A DNA stretch of 12,839 nucleotides from Bacillota bacterium (GTDB lineage: Bacteria; Bacillota; Bacilli; Alicyclobacillales; SLC66), in NCBI GenBank assembly GCA_021820825.1, contig JAKADD010000025.1, positions 1-12,839 of the forward strand. Reading direction: 5' to 3'. Under the pieces are notes generated by a model. The model was not told the origin of the DNA and ran no database searches. It saw only the letters and a list, made by a program, of their open reading frames with translations. Both the position numbers and the translations under genes were made by a program. Below, piece by piece: positions 1 through 6,654 of the stretch; position 1 is the stretch's first letter, and each line of letters begins with the position of its first letter.

Positions 1-11
1 AGGCGGCGCCC

Positions 12-851
12 ATGCGCGTGGCGATCGTTACTGACAGCACTGCGGATATTTCGGCGCAAGAAGCGGCAAAACTGGGCATCACCGTTGTTCCACTGCAAGT
101 GCTGTTCGGAGAGACGGCGTTTCGCGACGGCGTCGATATTAAAGCGTCCGAGTTTTACCCCATGCTGGCTGCACACAGTGAGTTGCCCACCACATCGCAA
201 CCGTCTGCCGGAACGTTTGCTGAGGTATTCGAAAATCTGTTGCACGACTGCGATGAAATCATCGGTATATTTATCAGTTCGTCTCTGAGTGGAACCGTGC
301 GTTCAGCAGAGACGGCGAGAGATCTGGTAGGCGGAGCGATCACGGTGGTGGACTCGGGGCAGGCCGCCTACGCGCTTGGGATCGTTGTCCTGGAGGCTGC
401 GGCGCTGGCCGCAGAAGGTGCGACGGCGGCGGATATTCTCGCCAGGGTTTCCTTTGTGCAGGAACGGGTGCGGGCGTATTTTGTACTCGATTCACTGGAA
501 CATCTGCGCCGTGGAGGGCGGTTGAGCAGCGCATCCGCCATTATTGGCACCGTGTTGCAGATCAAGCCCGTCTTGACGCTTCGTGACAAGAAGATCGAGA
601 TATACGAAAAGGTGCGCACGCAAAGACGCGCGCTGGAGTCAATGGCGGATCGTTTCGTGACGGATGTGCAGGGAAAAAGGCGCGTCGTGGCAGGCGTCAT
701 CCATTCCGCCGTGCAGGCGCAGGCGGAAGAATACAAGGAACAGTTGCAGATGCGGGCGCCTCAGGCAGAGTGGCGAGTCATCGAGCTCAATCCCGTCGTT
801 GGCGTGCACGTGGGACCGCGTGTGCTGTCTCTGATCTATTTTGCGGAGTGA
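12..851 (+). CDS. degV: DegV family fatty-acid-binding protein
   Basis: A complete 279-residue protein, the usual length for the family. DegV/FakB proteins bind a single fatty acid; in many Bacillota they present it to a fatty acid kinase for phospholipid synthesis. Visible family marks are the N-terminal VTDSTADI strand and loop (6-13), TSQPSAGTF (61-69) and ISSSLSGT (88-95), which contribute to the carboxylate-binding pocket in characterised members, then LRRGGRLS (165-172), IKPVL (184-188) and a C-terminal HVGPR (266-270). The ATG lies 5 nt after AGGCGG at the left edge of the window, so the upstream context is not visible. It is followed at 63 nt by comFC on the same strand, matching the B. 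subtilis degV-comF neighbourhood but without comFA or comFB between them. No membrane segment or signal peptide is seen. Which lipid it binds cannot be told from sequence. Confidence 0.93.
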   Translation: MRVAIVTDSTADISAQEAAKLGITVVPLQVLFGETAFRDGVDIKASEFYPMLAAHSELPTTSQPSAGTFAEVFENLLHDCDEIIGIFISSSLSGTVRSAETARDLVGGAITVVDSGQAAYALGIVVLEAAALAAEGATAADILARVSFVQERVRAYFVLDSLEHLRRGGRLSSASAIIGTVLQIKPVLTLRDKKIEIYEKVRTQRRALESMADRFVTDVQGKRRVVAGVIHSAVQAQAEEYKEQLQMRAPQAEWRVIELNPVVGVHVGPRVLSLIYFAE

Positions 852-862
852 TCGACATTGCC

Positions 863-884
863 GGAGTCGGAGTCGGAGTCGGAG
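863..884 (+). repeat. Short tandem hexamer GGAGTC, about 3.7 copies
   Basis: Three full copies of GGAGTC plus GGAG run without interruption in the degV-comFC spacer. Each unit carries a GGAG core that could weakly resemble a ribosome binding site, but the array lies more than 25 nt upstream of the comFC start. It is probably a replication-slippage product. Confidence 0.7.
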
Positions 885-913
885 AATTCAGGTCGAGCGG
901 CGGTGTGCGGGAG

Positions 914-1774
914 ATGAAAGATGTGGCAAAACCCAACTTGAGGCGGCATGTTGTGGAATTTGCGCTGTCTCTGCTGTTTCCTGAACCGCTGTGCTGTCCA
1001 CTGTGCGGCTATGCATTTCAACACCTGCCGCTGGGAATTGCGAAACCGCGTCTGTGCGCGAGTTGTGCGCGAAACGTCTCTGAGCTTGCCTTCGGACTCT
1101 GCCGAGTCTGTGGCCGGGCGGGTCAGGGCGCTGTCTGTCCTGAATGCGGGCTGGAACCGCATGTGTTCTTTGCGGCGAGGGCATTCGCTGCGTACGATGG
1201 AAGTGTCGAGAAGTTGATCAAGGCGCTGAAGTATCAGGGGGATATGCGCGCGATGCCAATCCTCGGGAACTGGTTGGTTGAAGCGTATGAACGTCACTAT
1301 GGGGCAGATGGTCATGTGGTCGTTGTGCCTGTGCCGATGCACCCAACCAAACAGGCGCGCAGAGGGTACAATCAGGCGGAAGATCTGGCGGCGTATCTGT
1401 GCAGAAAGCTGAAACTGCCTCTGCTGCACGCTTTAACGAGAGTGGATACAGGCAACAGCCAAACCACTCACACACGGTCGGAGAGAAAACAGGCGCTGCA
1501 GGGCGCGTTCGCGCTCAGTTCGGATATGCGGATGAAGTTCCATAGTCTGGCTGCCTATCGGAAGACTATGAGGTATAATCGGATCATGCAGCAGCGCGAA
1601 CCGGGAAGCAGTCGATTGTCGGACCGGCGCGAGCAGGGAACCAATCGACTGCTAGGCCAGCATGTTATTCTGGTTGACGATGTGATCACAACGGGAGCAA
1701 CGGCGGACGCATGCGCGGAAGTTCTCTTTGCGGCGCAGGCGGTGTCGGTATGCGTGCTCACGGTGGCGCGGTAG
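914..1774 (+). CDS. comFC: ComFC-type amidophosphoribosyltransferase-like protein
   Basis: ComFC/GntX-family protein, associated with DNA uptake during natural transformation. The order is an N-terminal zinc-ribbon region with Cys pairs C28/C31, C48/C51, C63/C66 and C75/C78, then a phosphoribosyltransferase fold with PVPMHPTKQARRGYNQAEDLA (about 139-159), HTRSERKQALQGAF (186-199) and the PRPP-binding motif VILVDDVITTGAT (251-263). At 286 residues it is longer than B. subtilis ComFC (about 230-240). The excess is a basic insertion of about 45 residues (202-248) just before the PRPP motif, holding a degenerate internal duplication (REPGSSRL / REQGTNRL). Start choice is uncertain: ATG 914 has GGGAG directly adjacent, whereas in-frame GTG 923 has GGGAG at 9 nt and would remove three residues. 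It follows degV and precedes yvyF, probably as one transcription unit. In this family the PRT fold is thought to bind nucleotide or DNA-linked ligands; the catalytic role is not settled. Confidence 0.88.
   Translation: MKDVAKPNLRRHVVEFALSLLFPEPLCCPLCGYAFQHLPLGIAKPRLCASCARNVSELAFGLCRVCGRAGQGAVCPECGLEPHVFFAARAFAAYDGSVEKLIKALKYQGDMRAMPILGNWLVEAYERHYGADGHVVVVPVPMHPTKQARRGYNQAEDLAAYLCRKLKLPLLHALTRVDTGNSQTTHTRSERKQALQGAFALSSDMRMKFHSLAAYRKTMRYNRIMQQREPGSSRLSDRREQGTNRLLGQHVILVDDVITTGATADACAEVLFAAQAVSVCVLTVAR
1607..1653. repeat. Perfect 12-bp inverted repeat inside comFC
   Basis: AGCAGTCGATTG (1607-1618) and its exact reverse complement (1642-1653) flank a 23-nt GC-rich spacer. The repeat lies inside the ComFC insertion upstream of the PRPP motif. 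The two halves also encode a degenerate duplicated peptide, so this looks like an inserted or amplified segment rather than a conserved part of the gene. Transcribed, it could form a hairpin, but no T-run follows. Confidence 0.75.
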
Positions 1775-1907
1775 CGGCGCCGGGATGAAACAACTCGCTC
1801 GGCTCCGGTCGCGCGCCGCGCCAAGGCCAGTCGCAACCGTGTCTGCGCAGCGGCGCACGACTCCGGCCGAGCGGACACACTTCAGTAGCAGGAGGAGGGG
1901 ATGTACA

Positions 1908-2300
1908 GTGCCGCTGACGAATTGCCAGGAGTGCGGCAAGGTGTATCTTGCGACGGTAGGGAGGATGTGCCCAGATTGCCATAGGCAGTCTGAGCATCTG
2001 TTCGATTTGATAAAAGACTATATCAGGAATCATGACAAGTCTTCCGCGCAAGAGATCGCTTCCGCGCTGGAAGTGTCCCAGGAAAAGGTTCTGCGTTTTT
2101 TGCGGGAAGGGAGACTGATCGCATTGACGTCAGCAACCTACCCGTGTGAAGCGTGTGGATCCGAGATCACTTCAGGCAGGTTCTGTACGCCATGTCGGGA
2201 AAAAATGTCACACAGTTTGCAGGATGCGGCCAAGCTGGTGAAGAGTGACCTGGAAAATCAGGGTGGATATTTAACAAACAAGTACAAGAGAAAACCATAA
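1908..2300 (+). CDS. yvyF: YvyF-like flagellar operon zinc-ribbon protein
   Basis: A 130-residue protein resembling B. subtilis YvyF (flagellar operon protein family TIGR03826), which sits between comFC and flgM there. It has a Cys-pair module at each end: C6/C9 with C21/C24, and C80/C83 with C93/C96. Between them is a helical, HTH-like stretch (SSAQEIASALEVSQEKVLRF, about 45-64) followed by REGRLIAL. The overall plan, zinc ribbon - HTH-like - zinc ribbon, suggests a DNA- or protein-binding regulator, but no biochemical function is assigned here. The start is GTG 1908, chosen because GGAGGAGGGG (1891-1900) sits 7 nt upstream. The upstream in-frame ATG 1785 has no ribosome binding site, and the added residues would be low-complexity and Arg-rich. 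It is the last + strand gene before the inverted flagellar block, converging tail-to-tail with the glycosyltransferase-FliS gene at a 42-nt gap. Confidence 0.82.
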   Translation: MPLTNCQECGKVYLATVGRMCPDCHRQSEHLFDLIKDYIRNHDKSSAQEIASALEVSQEKVLRFLREGRLIALTSATYPCEACGSEITSGRFCTPCREKMSHSLQDAAKLVKSDLENQGGYLTNKYKRKP

Positions 2301-2310
2301 ATCGAAGCAG

Positions 2311-2334
2311 ATTGCAGTGTGTTGCGAACACGGC
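2311..2334. other. Small hairpin in the yvyF / GT-FliS convergent gap
   Basis: The 42-nt gap between two converging genes holds GTGTT-GCG-AACAC, a 5-bp stem with a 3-nt loop, without a T-run on either strand. It is too weak to call a rho-independent terminator with confidence, and no better terminator is visible for either operon end. Confidence 0.25.
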
Positions 2335-2342
2335 CTGTCAGC

Positions 2343-4646
2343 CTATAGCGCTGTGTTGGTGGGCACTTTACGCCACGTTTCGGCCCAGGACTGCCAGAAG
2401 AGTATCATGGCGTCGTAGTCCTCTTTCATGCTGTCTGGATGCAGATACCACCTGACGGTTACCTTATAGAAGTAGGCGTATGTCTGATCTGTCATTGCCG
2501 ACACCTCCAATGAGGGGTCCAGTGAGGAACGCAGGAACGTGATTATATTTTGCAACTCCTCGAGGTTTGTCCTCATCTCTTGCAATTGACCGGATTCTGC
2601 GTCCGCAAGGGCCTGTCTGGTCAGCAATGCGCCCCGTTCGTGCAACTGCGAGAGCTGTATGTTGAAAGGCATCGTATTGATGGCCTGGGTCCGATAAATA
2701 TCTGCGGGGTTCATTAGAAAGTCCTCCAATCGTCGACTGACCTGTGTCAGATGGGTGAGTCCGGGAACCATTTCATGCAACTGTTTCGTGGATCCCTGTA
2801 TGAGTTCGGAATCCGGAAATAAAGCCGCACCCATGGTGAGCAACCGCAGCGCTTGGGGAGCGTTTTGCGCGGCAAGCGCCAAGTCGCATTCGAGCATGAT
2901 CTTGGTTACTGTAGGCGGGAAAGCCAGAGCGCGATCCAGCCATGTTCGAGCTTCTGCCCACTCCCTGGCGGCAAAATGGCGCCGTGCGTTCTGTTCGCAC
3001 TCCCAGACAGTGGCTCCTGCCCACTCGATGGACTGCAAAACCGACGCGAGAGGCGAATATTTGAGGTAGTGCCATACGGTTTCGCGGTCTTCGGCGCGCG
3101 GCAGCCACTTTGTCAGCAAGCCCTCTGCGTGCAGGGCAACCAGATCGCGGACACAGGGCTCGATATTCCATCCCGCCTCATCTGGATTCGCAGTTCTTGT
3201 CACGATGGCCATTACATACTCTCCACGGGGGCCAGCCTTGGCGAGCGCTTCTCTGGCCCGCTCGGCGTCATTCAACTCCAGATACTGCATCCCTAGCAAC
3301 AGCCACTTTTGCTCGGAAGGATCCCTTGTCGCTTCCTCAAGCAAACGCTCTGTACCATGGTGTCGAACGGCGGCCATGCGGGCTCGGTGAATGATGTCCG
3401 ACCGACCGACTCTTGCCTCGATTCGGTCGATAACCTGTGGTGCGTCTGCAAAGCCAATGCTTGCGTACATTTCGGCGTAATTGGCCAACGCCACCCAATC
3501 TGTCAGTCGCGCTTCGATATGTTTCTTCAAGACATCGGGCTCACGCGGAAACAGGTGCAATAACGGGAAAGTCACATAGTCCATATTTGGGTTTTCAAAA
3601 AAACCCTGAATATACCATTTGCGCGCCATAAAATCGTCGCCCAGTTTTGCCCATACAGCACCCAAATCCATCGCTGCCAGATACGTTCCCATTCCTTCGA
3701 CAGTATCGATCATGGTGTCTGCAGGATCTCCCATGGCCCGGCACTCCATCAGGATATCCAGCGCCATGGGCCAGTCGCCTTGCGCCGACAGAATGCCCGC
3801 ATACCTCTTCTTGATGTCAGTCAGCCAGGGGAAATAGCCGATGCCTTCCCTTGCTACTTCCTGAGCCCGTTTTAACCGCTTTGTCTCCACGAGTGAAATG
3901 ATGAAAAAAATGATCAGTCGCGCGGCGATATGGTTCTGGTTTCCCGAAAGTTGAGTTTTCTTGAGGTGTGAGTAGGTTTCCTCTGCGAGTTCCGCGCATT
4001 TGTCAAATTCACCTTTGCGTACATATTCGGCCAGCAGATTTGTGCGGTGGAACAAATCATCGGGCGCTTTGGCGAGTTCTTCCTCCAATAATTTCTGATT
4101 CCGATCCGTTTTCTTGCGGATGGAGACAAATTCATCGAGGTAGCCGACATGATGAAACGTGAGCGACAACTGTTCGATGGCTCCTCCGTGCGCCAGAAGC
4201 GAGGGAACAATCTGTTCGTGCACCACGCCGGTATAAAAATGACCCCTGCGAAAGATGCGCACCACCGTAAGCGGCAGGGCGCTCTGTATCCTCGCCATCG
4301 ATCCGACGTAATTGCGGATGGTCACTATAACGCCCTCCGCGTTCGTTTGCAAAAGGAATGGGCGCAGTTGCAGTTTTTCGGCGGCATCCAGATATTCATC
4401 CGCGTCTATGACGAGAATAAAATCTCCCGAGGCATGACGAAGAGCTTCATTGCGGGCATCGCTGAAATTGTCATTCCAGAGGAAACTGTGTATTTTGGCT
4501 CCGAATTCACGGGCGATGTCGACGGTGTCATCCTTTGAGCCGGTGTCCACGACGATGATTTCGTCAACAATTCCCGCCAGTGATTCGAGACATTTGCGAA
4601 TTGTCCACTGTTCGTCTCTTACGATCAGGCAGGCGGATAGTAACAA
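2343..4646 (-). CDS. GT2 glycosyltransferase - helical repeat - FliS fusion, probable flagellin glycosyltransferase
   Basis: A single 767-residue reading frame. Residues 1-200 are a GT-A family 2 glycosyltransferase: SACLIVRDE (4-12), IVVDTGSKDDT (31-41), nucleotide-sugar/metal DxD as DADEY (81-85), RIFRRGHFYTGVVHEQ (130-145) and HHVGYL (165-170), followed by the K/R/E-rich helix that leads into TPR-type repeats in this subfamily. Residues about 195-640 are helical repeats (for example AERAREALAKA, ARTWLDRALAFPP). Residues 645-762 match the flagellin chaperone FliS: YRTQAINT, LSQLHERGALLTRQAL (where FliS has LYDGAL), the NLEELQNIITFLRSSLD helix, YAYFYKVTVRWYL, and a terminal WQSWAETWRKV. The start is TTG 4646, 11 nt after AAGGG; the frame has a stop just upstream and the GT2 motif begins at once. 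It is last in the flagellar operon, 16 nt after the FliT-like gene. The inferred role is to bind cytosolic flagellin through FliS and glycosylate it; sugar and sites are unknown. Confidence 0.85.
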   Translation of the reverse strand: MLLSACLIVRDEQWTIRKCLESLAGIVDEIIVVDTGSKDDTVDIAREFGAKIHSFLWNDNFSDARNEALRHASGDFILVIDADEYLDAAEKLQLRPFLLQTNAEGVIVTIRNYVGSMARIQSALPLTVVRIFRRGHFYTGVVHEQIVPSLLAHGGAIEQLSLTFHHVGYLDEFVSIRKKTDRNQKLLEEELAKAPDDLFHRTNLLAEYVRKGEFDKCAELAEETYSHLKKTQLSGNQNHIAARLIIFFIISLVETKRLKRAQEVAREGIGYFPWLTDIKKRYAGILSAQGDWPMALDILMECRAMGDPADTMIDTVEGMGTYLAAMDLGAVWAKLGDDFMARKWYIQGFFENPNMDYVTFPLLHLFPREPDVLKKHIEARLTDWVALANYAEMYASIGFADAPQVIDRIEARVGRSDIIHRARMAAVRHHGTERLLEEATRDPSEQKWLLLGMQYLELNDAERAREALAKAGPRGEYVMAIVTRTANPDEAGWNIEPCVRDLVALHAEGLLTKWLPRAEDRETVWHYLKYSPLASVLQSIEWAGATVWECEQNARRHFAAREWAEARTWLDRALAFPPTVTKIMLECDLALAAQNAPQALRLLTMGAALFPDSELIQGSTKQLHEMVPGLTHLTQVSRRLEDFLMNPADIYRTQAINTMPFNIQLSQLHERGALLTRQALADAESGQLQEMRTNLEELQNIITFLRSSLDPSLEVSAMTDQTYAYFYKVTVRWYLHPDSMKEDYDAMILFWQSWAETWRKVPTNTAL
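2712..2727 (-). promoter_or_regulatory. fliS: Internal ribosome binding site and ATG at the FliS domain boundary
   Basis: Inside the fusion frame the - strand reads GGAGG (2723-2727), an 8-nt spacer, then an in-frame ATG (2712-2714). This ATG encodes Met645, exactly where FliS homology begins (MNPADIYRTQ). Initiation here would give a free 123-residue FliS spanning 2343-2714, close to the usual FliS length of 120-135. The site is stronger than that of the parent gene (TTG start, AAGGG at 11 nt). It is either the relic of a once-separate fliS whose upstream stop was lost, or a working dual-start arrangement. Confidence 0.65.
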
Positions 4647-4662
4647 ACAGTGTCATTCCCTT

Positions 4663-4995
4663 CTATTCAGGACCTGGGTTTCGATACTGACCGAGTGCGC
4701 TGGACACAGTGTAGGCGCGCCGCGCCGCTATGGAATTGACCTCGTGATACAGTTTCTGCTGCACATCCTGCATGGCTCGCTGGATCGCGTCTTCCAGTTT
4801 CGCGGTGGATGCGGCCATTTGCCGGAGGGTTTCCTCTGACAAATGGGACTCGGCGCCTAGTAAACAGATGCGTCTGGTTCGCTCGCTCATCAATACATAT
4901 GTTTCGTGGTAACGTTCATCTGCCAGACAGTTCATGATCATCTCGTACAGGCGTTCTATAAGCATCCACTCGGAAGCTGGTTCAGTGTGAGTCAT
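4663..4995 (-). CDS. fliT: FliT-like flagellar export chaperone (putative)
   Basis: A 110-residue, highly charged, all-helical protein. Position (directly after fliD, before the FliS-containing gene) and pattern fit FliT, a small family of cytosolic chaperones for the cap protein FliD: a first helix EWMLIERLYEMIMNCLAD, a second with MSERTRRICLL, then a long amphipathic helix pair MAASTAKLEDAIQRAMQDVQ... ending RRAYTVSSAL. FliT proteins are poorly conserved, so this rests on context and helix pattern more than on motifs. ATG 4995 is chosen because AGGTGA ends 5 nt before it; in-frame GTG 5004 is an alternative that adds three residues. Only 16 nt separate it from the downstream glycosyltransferase-FliS gene, suggesting co-transcription and possible coupling. 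Note that the order fliD-fliT-FliS is swapped relative to the common fliD-fliS-fliT. Confidence 0.55.
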   Translation of the reverse strand: MTHTEPASEWMLIERLYEMIMNCLADERYHETYVLMSERTRRICLLGAESHLSEETLRQMAASTAKLEDAIQRAMQDVQQKLYHEVNSIAARRAYTVSSALGQYRNPGPE

Positions 4996-5043
4996 TGCAT
5001 TCACCTGCGGTTATTGGACATCGTGCGCTCGATTCCGCTGCTA

Positions 5044-6570
5044 TCAGGGAATTGAACTCCCTGAGGAGGAACTGCTAGCGCCGCCGAGCAATGCGCTCAT
5101 TGCCTTGGTTTGTGCTTGAGACTGTTGGATCGCGGCGTTCAGAGCATTCAACTGCGATGTAAAATTGGCGACACTCTGTGCGATCTGCTGATTGACTTGC
5201 GTCAGATAGTTGTTGATATTGGTCTCCTGAGAGGAGATCGAGTTGAGATCCGACTGAATGGGGCTTGGCTGGCTGCCTGCTCCCGTCAAATAAGTGGACA
5301 GGAGATTGCTCACACTGCCCAATATGCCGGATGTTGGAATTGCCGTGCTCGCAGAGTTGTTCTGCACAATTCCGAACAACTGTTGAACCCCACTTGCATT
5401 GTTTGTGAGCGCGTTGGTAAACATGGTCTGCCCGTCTTGCAGTGTTCCGGTGAAGGACGTGCCGGTGAATCCGGACGACGACTGAAATTCCAGATGGCCG
5501 GTGGTCGGGCTCTCGACGATCCCCACCGCCGCAAGCGAACTCAGACTGGAGCTTACGCCGGATACGATCTGGCTGACGGCTGACGGCAACTGGGATAACA
5601 GATTGTTGGCGTTTGAGTCGGTGAACAGAGGTCCGGATGCGCCGCTGGCATTCGGGTTACTGGTGTTCGTCGAGGCAGTGTAAGCCGTGTCCTTGTGCAA
5701 AAGGTCAATCAGGCTGTTGTACGACGACATCCAGGTCTGCACGGCGGAAACGGTGCTGGACGTACTGGACGTGATGCTGAGAGTGCCTGCTGTTGACATC
5801 AGACTGGAAACGTTAATCGTGACATTTGGTATGGAATTTGTGAATGTATTGGTGGCAGACGATAGAGATACACCGCCCAGATTAATGGCCGCGTTGGCGG
5901 CGCTCGTGTTTGTGGTCGTGAATTGGCCGGCGCCTGTTCCGATCAATGTGCCTCCCAGTGTATACGCATAAGCAGTGCCGGTTTGAGTTGAGGAAAAATC
6001 GAGCTGATACGAAGAGCCGTTGTACAGCACCTGCGCTGCCACGCCAGTCAGGGCGGTGTCCGAATTGACGGCAGACGCGATTGAGTTCAGGCTCTCATTC
6101 GCCGTCACATTAACGGTTTGCGTTGCGCCGCCATTGATTGTACTCGGGGTGAGCGTGATGGTTCCGGATGTGAAATTGGACGCCCCAGAGGCGCTGGACG
6201 CCAGATCCGTGTTCTGGATGTTCGTCTGATTCTGCGCCAGGGCGGTCACCTGCAACGAATAGATGCCAGTCTGTGCGCCTGAACTCGTCGTGGCCGTAAA
6301 CGCCGACGGGTCACTCGACGTGGCGGACACACTGTTCCAGTTCGCAGAACTCGCCAGAGTGTAGGTGGCCGTCTGAAACGACTGAAGAGCCGTTTGCAGG
6401 GCGGTCAGTGCGCTTTGGCTCGCGTTTAATCCGCTGAGTTCATTGTTGGGTACTGTGGTCAACTGCTGTGTAAGGATTTTTTGCATCTCGGCAACGTACG
6501 TCGAGACGGGAATTCCGACTCCGTTTGGATTGGAAATGGTGTTGAGCTGTTGAAGCAGGTTCACTGACAA
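5044..6570 (-). CDS. fliD: Flagellar hook-associated protein 2 (filament cap)
   Basis: FliD forms the pentameric cap at the filament tip, where it folds and inserts exported flagellin. The 508-residue protein has an N-terminal helical part (about 20-75), FliD_N-like sequence through IYSLQVTALAQNQ (103-115), a Ser/Thr-rich beta region, and FliD_C-like sequence starting near AANAAINLGGVSLSSATNT (224-242) with IPNVTINV (247-254) and MSSYNSLIDLL (281-291). A C-terminal coiled coil follows (about 435-495: SSQETNINNYLTQVNQQIAQ...). Export is by the flagellar type III route, so no signal peptide is expected. The start is TTG 6570, with AGGAGG (6579-6584) 8 nt upstream; GTG two codons later is spaced too far. 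By my count it has no Arg, 3 Lys and 15 Asp/Glu, about 3.5% charged, which is extreme. It lies between hag and the FliT-like gene. Confidence 0.92.
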   Translation of the reverse strand: MSVNLLQQLNTISNPNGVGIPVSTYVAEMQKILTQQLTTVPNNELSGLNASQSALTALQTALQSFQTATYTLASSANWNSVSATSSDPSAFTATTSSGAQTGIYSLQVTALAQNQTNIQNTDLASSASGASNFTSGTITLTPSTINGGATQTVNVTANESLNSIASAVNSDTALTGVAAQVLYNGSSYQLDFSSTQTGTAYAYTLGGTLIGTGAGQFTTTNTSAANAAINLGGVSLSSATNTFTNSIPNVTINVSSLMSTAGTLSITSSTSSTVSAVQTWMSSYNSLIDLLHKDTAYTASTNTSNPNASGASGPLFTDSNANNLLSQLPSAVSQIVSGVSSSLSSLAAVGIVESPTTGHLEFQSSSGFTGTSFTGTLQDGQTMFTNALTNNASGVQQLFGIVQNNSASTAIPTSGILGSVSNLLSTYLTGAGSQPSPIQSDLNSISSQETNINNYLTQVNQQIAQSVANFTSQLNALNAAIQQSQAQTKAMSALLGGASSSSSGSSIP

Positions 6571-6597
6571 AGGGATCGCCTCCTGTCATTAAGGGTT

Positions 6598-6625
6598 CCT
6601 CCCGGAAGCACCTGGCTCCGGGAGG
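6598..6625 (-). other. Strong GC-rich hairpin between hag and fliD
   Basis: The 84-nt hag-fliD gap contains CCTCCCGG...CCGGGAGG, a 9-bp perfect stem that extends to about 11 bp with one bulged base around a CAGGT loop. No T-run follows on the - strand, so it is not a classic rho-independent terminator. A partial terminator or a 3' stabiliser of the abundant flagellin mRNA, letting fliD be made at a lower level, fits the position. Confidence 0.6.
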
Positions 6626-6654
6626 TCAGCCCATTTGGACATCGTAAGAAAGAG

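Noticed and set aside
1573..1580. TATAAT word inside comFC, considered as an internal promoter for yvyF
   Set aside because: It has no supporting -35 element at proper spacing and lies inside the repetitive insertion region, more than 300 nt from yvyF.
1728..1907. Upstream extension of the yvyF frame, including ATG 1785
   Set aside because: It overlaps the end of comFC, has no ribosome binding site and is Arg-rich low-complexity sequence; GTG 1908 has an excellent site and starts at the first zinc ribbon.
4149..4538. Long + strand frame opposite the glycosyltransferase
   Set aside because: It is a shadow of the coding strand with no ribosome binding site and no recognisable domain; similar antisense frames elsewhere in the window were dropped for the same reason.
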